From NCBI GenBank assembly GCA_002943765.1, contig PQWQ01000012.1, positions 1,749,501-1,813,500 on the forward strand: a stretch of 64,000 nucleotides of DNA, read 5' to 3'. This document shows positions 34,301-44,482 of this stretch, piece by piece. The DNA is from Psoroptes ovis (Eukaryota; Arthropoda; Arachnida; Sarcoptiformes; Psoroptidae). Below the pieces are notes generated by a model that was not told the DNA's origin, did not search any database, and saw only the letters and a list, made by a program, of their open reading frames with translations. A program made the translations under genes and the position numbers. How positions within the stretch are numbered: the stretch's first letter is position 1; each line of letters begins with the position of its first letter.

Positions 34301-35352
34301 CTGAATTACGACTTTGTAGTAATGGTTTCACTGAACGTATCAATAGCAAATGATCAGGATCAATTTGATTATTTGTTGAATGTTGTTGTTGTAAATGTAT
34401 ATTTGGATTTACGAATTGTGTTCGAGCATAACGTACTAACATATTGATTATGATTATTTGTCCCCATTCATCAACATCGACCAATAACATACATAATTTA
34501 TGATAATTTTTATGTATCAAATCAAAACGTTCTGGACATACTTCTTCGAATGCAGCAACAGCCGATCCAAGTACTAAGCTTACTTTATCGGCCAGTAATT
34601 TTGCAATTATATCGATTACTTCATCTTTAATATTAGCATCTAATGATACTAATTTCGGAATGGCATGTGCAGCAATTTTTCTTACATATGGTGACATATC
34701 ATTTGAACAATCTTTGATTGCAATCAAAACAATTGGTGTTATCATCGGTACCCGAATTGAACTAAGCACACGAATAGCAGAACCACGAATCAAAGGGTTT
34801 GGATCTTTCAATGCATGTTGAAATGTTGCTATCGATAATAATGCTAAATCTTGTTCTTGTTCAGCATAACGTGTTAAATATAGATAAACCAATTTTTTCA
34901 ATTCAGTATTTTTGGTCACAACATTTTTGACAACATGTGGAAATAATTCTCTGGCTGATTCAGCTGAACGTCCTTTGGCTACCATCGTTATGATACGTTT
35001 CATTGCTTCAAGTTTCAACGATTCTTTGGAATTTTCCAACATTTGTTTTAAATCATCATATTTTGACTAAATAAAATGACAAAACAATGAATCAAGGCTC
35101 AAATTTCAATATTGGAAAAAATTTTACCTGATTTGATGATTGAAAAAATGATGTTTTCATTGTTGATTTATTATTATTTGTTGAATTTGAACCAAATGAA
35201 TTAGATGATCCACTCGTAGTTGCGTTGTTCATTTGATTATGATAACCATATGATACATCATTATTATTACTGCTATTATTGTTTGATACAATAATTCCAC
35301 TTGATGAATCATATTCCATATTTATTTGATTTGATTGATTAAAATTAGACAT
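31309..35352 (-). CDS. AP3B1: AP-3 adaptor complex subunit beta
   Basis: Exons 35352-35128, 35066-31971 and 31908-31309 (introns 61 and 62 bp, phase 0) give 1306 residues (human about 1094). AP-3 beta is a large subunit of the AP-3 complex that sorts cargo to lysosomes and lysosome-related organelles. Seen: a Ser/Asn-rich start, then the adaptin-N helical solenoid (KYDDLKQMLENSKESLKLEA, MKRIITMVAKGRSAESAREL, FPHVVKNVV, LVYLYLTRYAEQ, DPNPLIRGSAIRVLSSIRVP); PDYPLKAPDPSVRK before the hinge; a very acidic hinge (about 834-926, almost all Asp/Glu) as in AP-3 beta; a clathrin-box-like LLLDLSDL; and the C-terminal ear with FNESPSLGVELKFN. Long Gln runs (microsatellites) and N-rich inserts explain the extra length. 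The start is set by the only ATG of exon 1. It shares an 832-bp upstream region with the SOX-like gene. Confidence 0.93.
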
Positions 35353-36184
35353 TGAATAATTGTTATTGATGGGAGTTTAAAGATCATCAAAAACAATGGA
35401 TGAATAAATTGAAAATTGAAACGTTCAATTTTCTTAGAAAATATATGAATTGTCACGGATATTTTATCACAAATAATAATTGAATTATTGAACAAACAGC
35501 AATCACACTTGGCCGGTCATCATCATCATCATCAGTGATTTTGTTATCATTCGGGTAAACTTTTTATTTGCTGCAGACCTCGTCAAATCAAATTAATATT
35601 GAGCTTTGAGCATTCATAGAGTATACATGAACATTCATAAAATAAACCAATGAAAGATGATTCGTACAAATCGAAATTATCTTATCCAAAAGAAAATCAA
35701 TTGAAATTTCTTTGATAAAATTTTTCTGCTTCGTTTAAGCCTTATTATTATTGGTTAACACATCATCAAATGTGAAATGAAATGAAAAATAAATGTAAAT
35801 AAATAAACAAAGCCCATATAAAGTTGAGAGAAAATTTTTTTCAATTGTTGACATTCGCTGCCGACAGATGGCGTAACTATTCTGAGAATTTTTGAAAAAA
35901 ATTCAAAAATTTCAGCCTTTACGCTCTACAATATTCGCGCCACTCATTGAATTTTGCTATGACTGTGGTGCTTGACGGGCGCCTGCAGAGCTTCTAGGGT
36001 CAATTTTCCTCGTATTAACTCATTGAAATTTGAGTAATTTTTCGTAATTAATTCAATTTTAGGGAAAAAATTCCAAATATTTCGATGGAATAAAAATGTA
36101 AATAAATCAATTTCGACATATTTTTATGAATGAAATTTAGTTTTTTTGGCTTGCGTTTAGTATTTTTGAACAATTTTACTTTGG
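35353..36184. other. Divergent upstream region of AP-3 beta and the SOX-like gene
   Basis: 832 bp, no gene. A GC-richer patch at about 35870-36000 includes GACGGGCGCCTGCAGAGC, which resembles the GAAGGGCGCCTATCGAG core of the MITE at 6966-7124 and may be a fragment of a related element. TATAAAG near 35817 is a weak TATA candidate on the plus strand. Confidence 0.45.
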
Positions 36185-37923
36185 ATGGATTTGAATTTCA
36201 ATGAGAACATTGCCGACAATGTTGACAATAAATCAAAACAAATCGATAATACTCATGGCATTAAATCGCTTATTTCAACAACAACAACAACGCCAGCAGC
36301 ACCATCATCGATCGTTGATTATGGATTTGATGATGATGATGATGAGGGTAATGACAATGAAGATGGCAATCGAATGATGGTCAATAAAAAACCTCGTATC
36401 GATACATCGAATCTATCCACATCAAAATTTTCATCCACACCATCTGATACTCATCCATATCCATTGTATTGTAATCAACAATCATCATTATCATTATCCC
36501 AATTACCACGACCATTACTACCACCTCCACCACCATCGTTGAATTTCTGTGATACAAACAATAATATGACATATTCTAGATTCGAATTTGAATCAAAGTG
36601 TAAAGACTCAGGTGATAATCTACCGAATCATCATTTGTATTATGATCAAAATCATCCTTTTAATCAACCAACCTTTCAATCGACATCATCATATTCGGGA
36701 TCACAGTTATCACTGATATCAGCTGATTCATTGAGCAGTGATTCGAAACGATATGCATCGAACAAATGTCTACAATCAATGATTTCGGCAACAATCAACA
36801 ACGATCATGATCATCAACCAATACAACAACAAAAAGCAATCGGCACCTTTACAATAACTGGTGAAAAAATCCGGCGGCCACCGAATTCATTTATGATTTA
36901 TGCTAAAAATCGTCGCCGAGAAATATTGTACGCAAATCCACATATGACCAATAAAGATGTTAGTAAACAATTAGGTTATGAATGGCGACAACTGCCCGAT
37001 GATCGTCGTGAATATTTCAAACAATTAGCGCTTAATTATAGTGTTGAACATAAGAATAAATATCCAGGTAAATGTTAATGTGTGTTTATTTATGTTAAAT
37101 ATGACAATAACAACACACCCTACTCATTTAATTCTTTTCCCATCAACCAATCAATGTAGGTTATTATTATAGTCCAATTGAAGCACGTAAACGTAAAAAA
37201 GAAAAATGTTCGAAACGAATGAAATTAATGGTCAACAATGAACAACAATATCAACAACCAAATACATCAACCAATCATTCGAATGAGTCATCATTAAATT
37301 CACAAGCAAAAACATTGAAACAAATGACTAATCAATCATCAACAACATTTGAGCAGCAGCAACAAATACCATCAAATCAACACCTACATCAACAATCGAA
37401 TTATCAACGACCATCCCATCATTATTATCAACAACAACATCTTAAGACGTTGCCACAAATGAATTGTATGCCTTTATTATCATCAACATTATCATCGATA
37501 AATGAACAGAACAATAATGGCGATAAACAAATGCATTCATCGATAATTGATTCGAATAATGACAATCATAATAATAATAAAACCGATTATTATCATAATC
37601 AACAATTTCCGATCAATACAAATTGGACAATTGATGATAATAATAGCAATAATGATAACAATTGTAATAACCATAATGGTAATGGCTTTGATCGTAATAA
37701 TAACGACAATCATCAAATACAAAGACTTCCGTCAACAAGTGAATCAATTAATGGTGATAATTCACGTAATGTGAATACAATGAGCGCAGATCGAACATCA
37801 TTCGATCATTGTTACGGTGCTCAGCACCAGAATTATCACCAAGGACAGCACCAACAGCAGCAGCAGCAGCAGTCATCATCATCAATGAAGATCCATACAT
37901 CGAATAACATTGATAATCGTTGA
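36185..37923 (+). CDS. Divergent SOX/TCF-class HMG-box transcription factor
   Basis: Exons 36185-37067 and 37160-37923 (intron 92 bp, phase 1) give 548 residues. One HMG box at about residues 228-300: KIRRPPNSFMIYAKNRRREI, LYANPHMTNKDVSKQLGYEW, RQLPDDRREYFKQLAL, then EHKNKYPG joined across the intron to YYYSPIEARKRKKEK, a basic tail. This is the sequence-specific single-box type (SOX/TCF/MATA), which bends DNA at A/T-rich sites. It departs from SOX by PPNSFM instead of PMNAFM and IYAKNRRRE instead of VWSRGQRRK; the ANPxMxNxxxSKQLGxEW part is SOX-like. Flanks are Gln/Asn/Ser/His-rich with no other domain. The ATG follows an in-frame stop region and precedes acidic sequence. Family certain, subgroup unresolved. 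Confidence 0.85.
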
Positions 37924-38559
37924 CGTATTCTTAAAGGTTTATTAATTATAATCAATCAAAGTAATTAATGGATAATTAATTTAAAAATTTCGAATGATCT
38001 GAGTAATTTCGTTGATCGATTTTTCTCGGTTGATCGAATGATAATTGATGAAGGAATATGGTAAAAGAATTCTCGGGACTTCCCGGGAAATGTATGTTTG
38101 TTCGTTTGTACGGATCATATGATCCATTTTCGGCCAGCTGGCCGGCCGGCAAGAGAACAACGGGACCCTTAGATGTTCCAAAAGTACACAATTTTATTTG
38201 ATGAACCGGAAAAAATACAAATGATGTCAACCATTATAATGTTCCATTATTATGATCATCAACATCATCATTATCATAAAAATGATTAATGATAATTGAT
38301 GCACACACTTAAAGGTGTGGACAATTCGAGAAATTTCGAATGATGTCATTCCTTTTTTTGATTCATTGTCAATTTGAATGAATTAATTTTTGGATTTTTA
38401 AGGTATAAAAAGCCTTAGATACAAGAATTTAAATTTGAATTATCTTCAGTATCTTCACATTGACCATTCATCCATTCATTCATTGTTTTTCAATTACAAA
38501 ATGTTAACTTAGAATTGTTTTGTTTCGTTCGGAATCAATTTGAAAAAAAATATTATGAA
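37924..38559. other. Intergenic: palindrome cluster and insulin-like gene promoter
   Basis: A GC-rich patch at about 38080-38165 carries GGATCATATGATCC, GGCCAGCTGGCC and GGCCGGCC palindromes close together. A TATA box lies at 38404. A three-codon upstream ORF (ATG TTA ACT TAG, 38501-38512) lies in the leader of the insulin-like gene. Confidence 0.55.
38404..38411 (+). promoter_or_regulatory. TATA box (TATAAAAA) of the insulin-like peptide gene
   Basis: TATAAAAAG 150 bp upstream of the ATG at 38560, giving a leader of roughly 125 bases that contains one very short uORF. Confidence 0.65.
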
Positions 38560-40025
38560 ATGAAAATATTCAATGATAATAATAATCAACAACAATTATC
38601 ATTCAAATTTAATAATAATCATCCATTAGATACAGATAATAATGATAATTTAAGCAATAATAGTAATAATAATGAAAATATTGATAATAATCCTATCAAT
38701 TCATTTGATAATGATGATTATTGGTGGTCATTAAAACAAACAAATAAACATTTAAATAGTCTATTACTTCGATCATGTAAAGATTTATTTAAATCTTGCA
38801 ACTATTTCAATGATAATGACAATGATTCAATGAATCAATCACCAATCAATTTAGATGATAAATTCGATGATAATCACAATAATCATAACAATGGTAACAT
38901 GATGATTAAATCAATGAATAAAAAAGCCGATCGATCGAAGCCATCGAAGCCATTATCATCATCGGTGTCCCTAATGAAATCGCTATCATTACCGCTATCG
39001 AAACGTCAACAGCATCAGCAATCATCATCATTGTTTTCATCATCATCATCATCATTATTTTCATCACCATCTTCAACGATGTTCGAAAAGAAATTGTTTC
39101 GAAGTAAAAGTTTGAAATTAAATAAAAAATTTTCAACAATTAATTCAAGTAAATCAGCGATCCTTAATCGTTGTTCATCGATTAATTGTAAAAGAATTCG
39201 AAATCATCATTATCGTTCATCATCACCAACATCATCGATATTATCATTATTATTTTTAATTACAATCATATCAATGTTAACATTATTATCATCATCATCA
39301 TATATTATGATGATAAAAGCTGATGATCATATGATTAATAATGAAAATGAATTATCAAATATTGATAATAATAATAATAATAATAACAATTCATTTGATG
39401 ATGGCGAAGGTGGTGATGGTATTAATGATGAATATTCATTACAAGAATGGAAAAATATATTCCATTCAAGATCGGATGATGATTGGAAACAGTTGTGGCA
39501 TCATGAAAAACATCGTCGTTGTCGTAATGAATTATTGATACACATGGAATTGGTTTGTCAAAAAGATATTTATAAATTGAATCGTCGTAAGAAAAAACGT
39601 CTTGATGCTGGTAAGTGGTATATTTCGATTGTAATCAAATTATTTAATTTGGATTGATAATCCTTTATTGGGCTATAGAAATGATGCAGAGATATCGACG
39701 TCTCATCAATGATAATGGCGAATATGATCATGTTGATGGTGAAGGTGATGCATCCCCTCAATCAAATAATGATTATTTATCATTCAAAGATGCAAATATA
39801 TTTGCATATAAACAATTGAAACGTTTTTTGCGGAATCAAGATGATAAATATTCGAATAATGATGATGATCATCAAAATTATCATAATCAAAATAGTGGTG
39901 GAATGATGGCCATTAGACAACGTAATAAACGTGGTATTTCGGATGAATGTTGCCATGGTATGAATGGCTGTTCATGGGAAGAATATGCCGAATATTGTCC
40001 GGCCAATGTTCGATTAAGGTCATAA
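38560..40025 (+). CDS. Insulin-like peptide precursor with long N-terminal extension
   Basis: Exons 38560-39610 and 39679-40025 (intron 68 bp, phase 1) give 465 residues. Insulin-superfamily hormone. B chain: CRNELLIHMELVC with Cys321 and Cys333 spaced C-x11-C as in insulin, followed by basic KLNRRKKKR. C peptide: Asn/Asp-rich. A chain after RNKR: GISDECCHGMNGCSWEEYAEYC from residue 436, with the GI-x-x-x-CC start and x8-C end of insulin A chains. The phase-1 intron inside the C peptide is the position typical of insulin genes. Two oddities: the A chain has CC-x5-C rather than the usual CC-x3-C, and the only hydrophobic segment (about 226-250, followed by MIKADD) lies after a 225-residue Asn/Ser-rich N-terminus rather than at the start. 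The first ATG is used. An unseen alternative first exon could supply a normal signal start. Confidence 0.85.
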
Positions 40026-40809
40026 ACTCCAAATTTGACCAATCAAATTATCAATCAATCATCTCGATCAATCAATCGACCAATCATTCATCAATCGAAT
40101 GCACCTGAATAGCTGCAAATTATCATTTGAAAATTTCATTTATTTATTTATTCATTTTTCAATCATTTCCATATTACACATTGATCATAATTGCAATTAA
40201 AAACAATCATTCATTTCATTTTAAAATTCATGATTATAATAAATCTAAATGTTCGGTGTTAAATCTAGAAATTTTTCATAAATAATTTGCATTTTTAAAA
40301 TGTCCAATCCTTTATTTCGATTTATTGATTAAATCCATTGAATTATCCATTTGAGACGATGTCCTCAAATTATCCAATTTGAAATTACAATCTTTGAATC
40401 TTTCACCATCTATATCCAAAGATTATTCCAAATATTCACCTTTGAGACTTTGAAAAATTCAAAATTCCAATTTATCAACGATAATTTCAAAGATTTCGTA
40501 AAAATTATATAGAAACGATCACACGAGGTTTCAGTGTTGTTCGGGGACTTCGAATCAACATTGAATGAAGAAATTATATAGACCAAGATGGTAATATTCT
40601 TGAATGTTTGTTCCAGAATTATTGTTTCAATCTTTGGGTACATATTCTTAAAAAAGATATATGAGTGTTTTGAATCACCAAAAAAAAAAAAAAAAAAAAA
40701 ATGTAAACAAATTACCGGATCAAAATTCAAATTAATTTGAATTAATTCAATTCAATTCGACTAGATCAGATTTAATTTGAATTTCATTCTTCCAATCAAT
40801 GATTCGATT
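40026..40809. other. Intergenic AT-rich spacer
   Basis: 784 bp with an A-run of about 22 bases near 40680. I see nothing else. Confidence 0.6.
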
Positions 40810-42237
40810 ATGAAAATAACAATTAAAATACAAAATTGTTATCTTTACACACGAATGTATTATAATAAATTTATTGATTATTATAATAATTTATGGCAAA
40901 AATATCTTCTATTTAAATGTTGTATATCAGTGATACCGTTGTATTTATTTCTATTATCAATAGGTTTTTATTGTATTTATAAACAATTGGAAATACAAAC
41001 AACATTGAAAACAATGTATGAATTATTATTTATAATATTATCAGCAATTGTTATATTTATAATTGTATTGACATTGGCCACATTGAATGGTAGGTCGAGC
41101 AACAGCAGCAGTAGCTGTAGCAAGAATGTTGATGATCAATTGAATTATCATCAAAATTTAAATCAAATAATTATCGGAAATGATTTGTTAAATTCAAATA
41201 ATAACTATATGATTGACCATGATCACGAAGATGATGATGATGACGATGACCATCGTCATTCACGTTATATTAAAAACAATTATCGTCGTCGAAATAAATC
41301 ATTGAGCGATGAATTATTGAATTTAAATTCAAATAATGATAATTGTAATCAATCGAATCAAAATCAAAAATCAATTACAACAAATATAATGAAATTTTTA
41401 TTCGGTAATTTTAATGATCCAAATGATTCGGATTATTGTTATTATGGTGATTCGGATGATGATGATTTTAATGATAATAATAATAACAAAAATGGTAAAG
41501 ATTCAAAAACCGCTAATCAATCAATACGTAAAATTGATGCTGATCTATTGATGGCAGCTGCCAAAATTATTGAAGATAATGATTTTAATAATAATTTATC
41601 CAAAATTGATAATGAAACGCTGCTGCAGCAAACATTATCGATTGTCCATCAACAACAGCAGCAGCAGCAAGCGGAATCCCGAGACTGGATCAGAAACTAT
41701 CCGAACATTGACTTCCAAATCAATAATGATCACCAACAACACCAACACCAACACGACTATCGCCAACATCACCAACAATACAATTATGACTATCAAATAA
41801 ATCCCTTGCTGCAATCACCATTGATCGATTCGAATTCGAATTCCAATCCAGCCAATTTGGCCAATTCAATGATCATCAATAAATACAGCAACGATCAAAT
41901 CAATAATCAATCGAGACAAAAACAATCAAATACAAATCATCATCATCATCATATTACTCATCATTTAAATCAAACAAATGATAATCAAAATAATCATGAC
42001 AACATTACAATACAAATGTCAAACAATGACATGTTTGATCATGATCATCATCCACATCATCCTTACCATTATCATTATCAATTCAATGATAATCATTCAC
42101 ATCAATTCAACAATAATCATCAATATTCAATGAACTATGAATATGATGATGACAATGATGATGTTGATGATCATTTGAATGGTGATCGTCCTCCAAGCTA
42201 TGAAGAAGTTATGATTGAAAATTCTCAAATTATTTGA
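40810..42237 (+). CDS. Two-pass membrane protein with low-complexity tail and terminal PPxY motif
   Basis: Single exon, 475 residues from the first in-frame ATG. Two hydrophobic segments (about residues 35-58 and 62-87; cores SVIPLYLFLLSIGFYCIY and LLFIILSAIVIFIIVLTLAT) are followed by an about 375-residue cytosol-type tail rich in Asn, Asp, His and Gln. The last 15 residues contain RPPSYEEVM, a canonical PPxY motif that binds WW domains of NEDD4-type ubiquitin ligases. A short membrane anchor plus a PPSYEE tail resembles transmembrane adaptors that recruit such ligases, but the membrane part matches no family I recognise, so the role is inference. KIDADLLMAAAKIIEDN is the only ordered-looking stretch in the tail. 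Confidence 0.72.
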   Translation: MKITIKIQNCYLYTRMYYNKFIDYYNNLWQKYLLFKCCISVIPLYLFLLSIGFYCIYKQLEIQTTLKTMYELLFIILSAIVIFIIVLTLATLNGRSSNSSSSCSKNVDDQLNYHQNLNQIIIGNDLLNSNNNYMIDHDHEDDDDDDDHRHSRYIKNNYRRRNKSLSDELLNLNSNNDNCNQSNQNQKSITTNIMKFLFGNFNDPNDSDYCYYGDSDDDDFNDNNNNKNGKDSKTANQSIRKIDADLLMAAAKIIEDNDFNNNLSKIDNETLLQQTLSIVHQQQQQQQAESRDWIRNYPNIDFQINNDHQQHQHQHDYRQHHQQYNYDYQINPLLQSPLIDSNSNSNPANLANSMIINKYSNDQINNQSRQKQSNTNHHHHHITHHLNQTNDNQNNHDNITIQMSNNDMFDHDHHPHHPYHYHYQFNDNHSHQFNNNHQYSMNYEYDDDNDDVDDHLNGDRPPSYEEVMIENSQII

Positions 42238-43828
42238 TTTCAAATGATGATCATCATAATCACAGTCAAAATACTCAAAATACACAAAATACACATATTC
42301 AATGTCTGTCTAGACACCGAATGATATAAATGTTTGCACCGAAACATTTAAAATTGAAGTATTTTTTGTGTCTGTGAAGCTACTTATTCATAGTTTTTGT
42401 ATCCAGTTTTTGTCTCATCGAACGATGATGATGATGATGATGATGTTGATTACATAATCATTAATTTAAAATAAATGAAATAAATATGAATTAACATTCA
42501 TATCAATATGAATGTGTTTGCTTCAGTGTGTTAGCGATGGCAAACAATTTTTAATTAAATTCATTGATTCAATTCCATACATCCATACATATTCATATTA
42601 ATGATCATTTCAAAATGATCATCTTCACTTGTCATAAGAATGGTATGAATCCTCTTGTTTTCCTGTGAATATGAAATGAATCGAAATGAAATGAAATGAA
42701 TGAATCTCTCTCCCGGTGTCTCTCTTTCGGTGTTTGCCATTAATAAACTAAAGTGATTGCCATTTATTTCCATGATAATCACATGATATTCGATGATTAA
42801 ATGATTGTACTCTGTATTTATTCGTATTCATTGATGATAAATGAATGAAATGAAATGAATGGAATGAATGAAATCAAATGAATGGAATGAAATTCAAGGT
42901 ATTTCCATGAATCATCCCGACATATATTGTACATATCGCTTGAAATTGTAATCAATTAATTAATCATTTTTTTTTTTTTTTTTTTTTTTGATGATGATGA
43001 TGATCGGGGATTTTTTTTGAGGGAAAACTCAAAAATGAATGAAATCCTCCTGCTGTTCAAATGTCTGATTGTCGAATTGTAAATATATTAAGTTAAAGTC
43101 GTCCACGAGGCGTCTAACATCACAGACAATGATCGCCTAAATCAAACATCAAATTAATTGTAATTCAAAGTTCAAAAACATTTTATGAATTCGTTATCAT
43201 CATCGTCATGTGATGTTATTGTTTGAATGTTTTTTCAATGATTGTTTTCCAATGAATATTTTCATGATTTTCAAATTTGAAATAAACAAAATGTTTGAAA
43301 TGAGCAAAATCATTGAAATTGAAATAAACAAACAATCTTTCAAGTCTTTGATTGCAAATTTTTGTGAAATATTTTTTTTTCTTTGGTTTTTAATTAATTA
43401 AAATTTGAAATTTGTAATTGAAATAAATAAATGAATGAATCAATGAAATTATGGGTAAATAATTATGGTGAGATGTATCAATGAATCAGAAAATGAATTA
43501 CATGAATTCAATGGATCAAATTGAATTGAATCAATTGAATCATTCGAATAAATAATAAATAAATGAATAAATTTTAAATTTAAAATCAAAGAATCATTTG
43601 AAATATAATTAAAATATAAATGAATGAATAAATGGGTTATAATTTAATGCGATGATATCATGACACGTTTTCGACGATGTAAATGATGGTCAATAATGAT
43701 GATGATGAATGAATTAATGGCTTAATGATAATGATGAATATGGTTTGATGATTAATAGATGAAAATTATTTAATTGATTAATTAATTAAGTAACTAATTC
43801 TATTTATGATTACTAAATGCTAATGTTG
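42238..43828. other. Intergenic AT-rich spacer
   Basis: About 1.6 kb without a supportable gene. It contains a T-run of about 21 bases near 42968, ATGAATG/AATGAAATG repeats near 42680 and 42845-42890, and short GAT microsatellites. Confidence 0.55.
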
Positions 43829-44482
43829 TTAATGTTGTTGTTGTTGTTGTTGTTGCTGCTGCTGCTGCTCAAATTCATGCTCATTGTTCAATATAATTGG
43901 TTTTTTATTATGTTCATTAATAATTTCATAACGATCAATCGGTTTTAGCGTAACAATTGATGTATTCATTGTTCGATTATCCTCTTGGGGATGTTCAAGT
44001 TTAAACATATTGGCCAGCAATTGTTTACCGGCCGTAGAATTATAAAGAAAATTTTCAATCAACAACTTTGTACGTTCAGGTAATTGACCATTTTTTTTAT
44101 ATTCATTAATTTCATTCAATGTTAAACGATCGATAAGTATTTGATTTTTAATTGTTGAATTTGACATGTCTTCATCATCATCATCATCATCATTATTATT
44201 ATCACTGTCATTATCATTACTATGATCAACATTATCATCGTCAACATTATCATTGAAATTTTTTAAATTTGAATTAGTCAATTCGGATAATTTCTTACGA
44301 AATGCTTCACCGATTGGATCGCTGATCTTGTTCAAGATTATCGATTGCTGTTGATGATCATCATTATGACTACTATCAATATTACTATTATTAATTGGTT
44401 GACATTCGATCAATGAATTCAAGATCAATATCAATGATAATAACATCGATATTGATGATATAACGGTATTATAATTGTCCAT
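43829..44482 (-). CDS. Secreted acidic protein with C-terminal poly-Gln, unknown function
   Basis: Single exon, 217 residues from the first ATG (an upstream extension has no ATG). A signal peptide covers about residues 1-27 (SISMLLSLILILNSLIEC then QP). The mature protein has a conserved-looking opening (ISDPIGEAFRKKLSELTNSN), a long Asp/Asn run encoded by GAT/AAT microsatellite, a second ordered part (ILIDRLTLNEINEYKKNGQL, PERTKLLIENFLYNSTAGKQ, LLANMFKLEH) and an 11-Gln run at the end. No Cys remain in the mature region. I do not recognise it; it could be a secreted regulator or prohormone, although clean dibasic-flanked repeats are absent. Confidence 0.65.
   Translation of the reverse strand: MDNYNTVISSISMLLSLILILNSLIECQPINNSNIDSSHNDDHQQQSIILNKISDPIGEAFRKKLSELTNSNLKNFNDNVDDDNVDHSNDNDSDNNNDDDDDDEDMSNSTIKNQILIDRLTLNEINEYKKNGQLPERTKLLIENFLYNSTAGKQLLANMFKLEHPQEDNRTMNTSIVTLKPIDRYEIINEHNKKPIILNNEHEFEQQQQQQQQQQQH

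Noticed and set aside
37976..38230. 84-residue minus-strand frame over the palindrome cluster
   Set aside because: No ATG start, no domain, and it is explained by the GC-rich palindromic patch.
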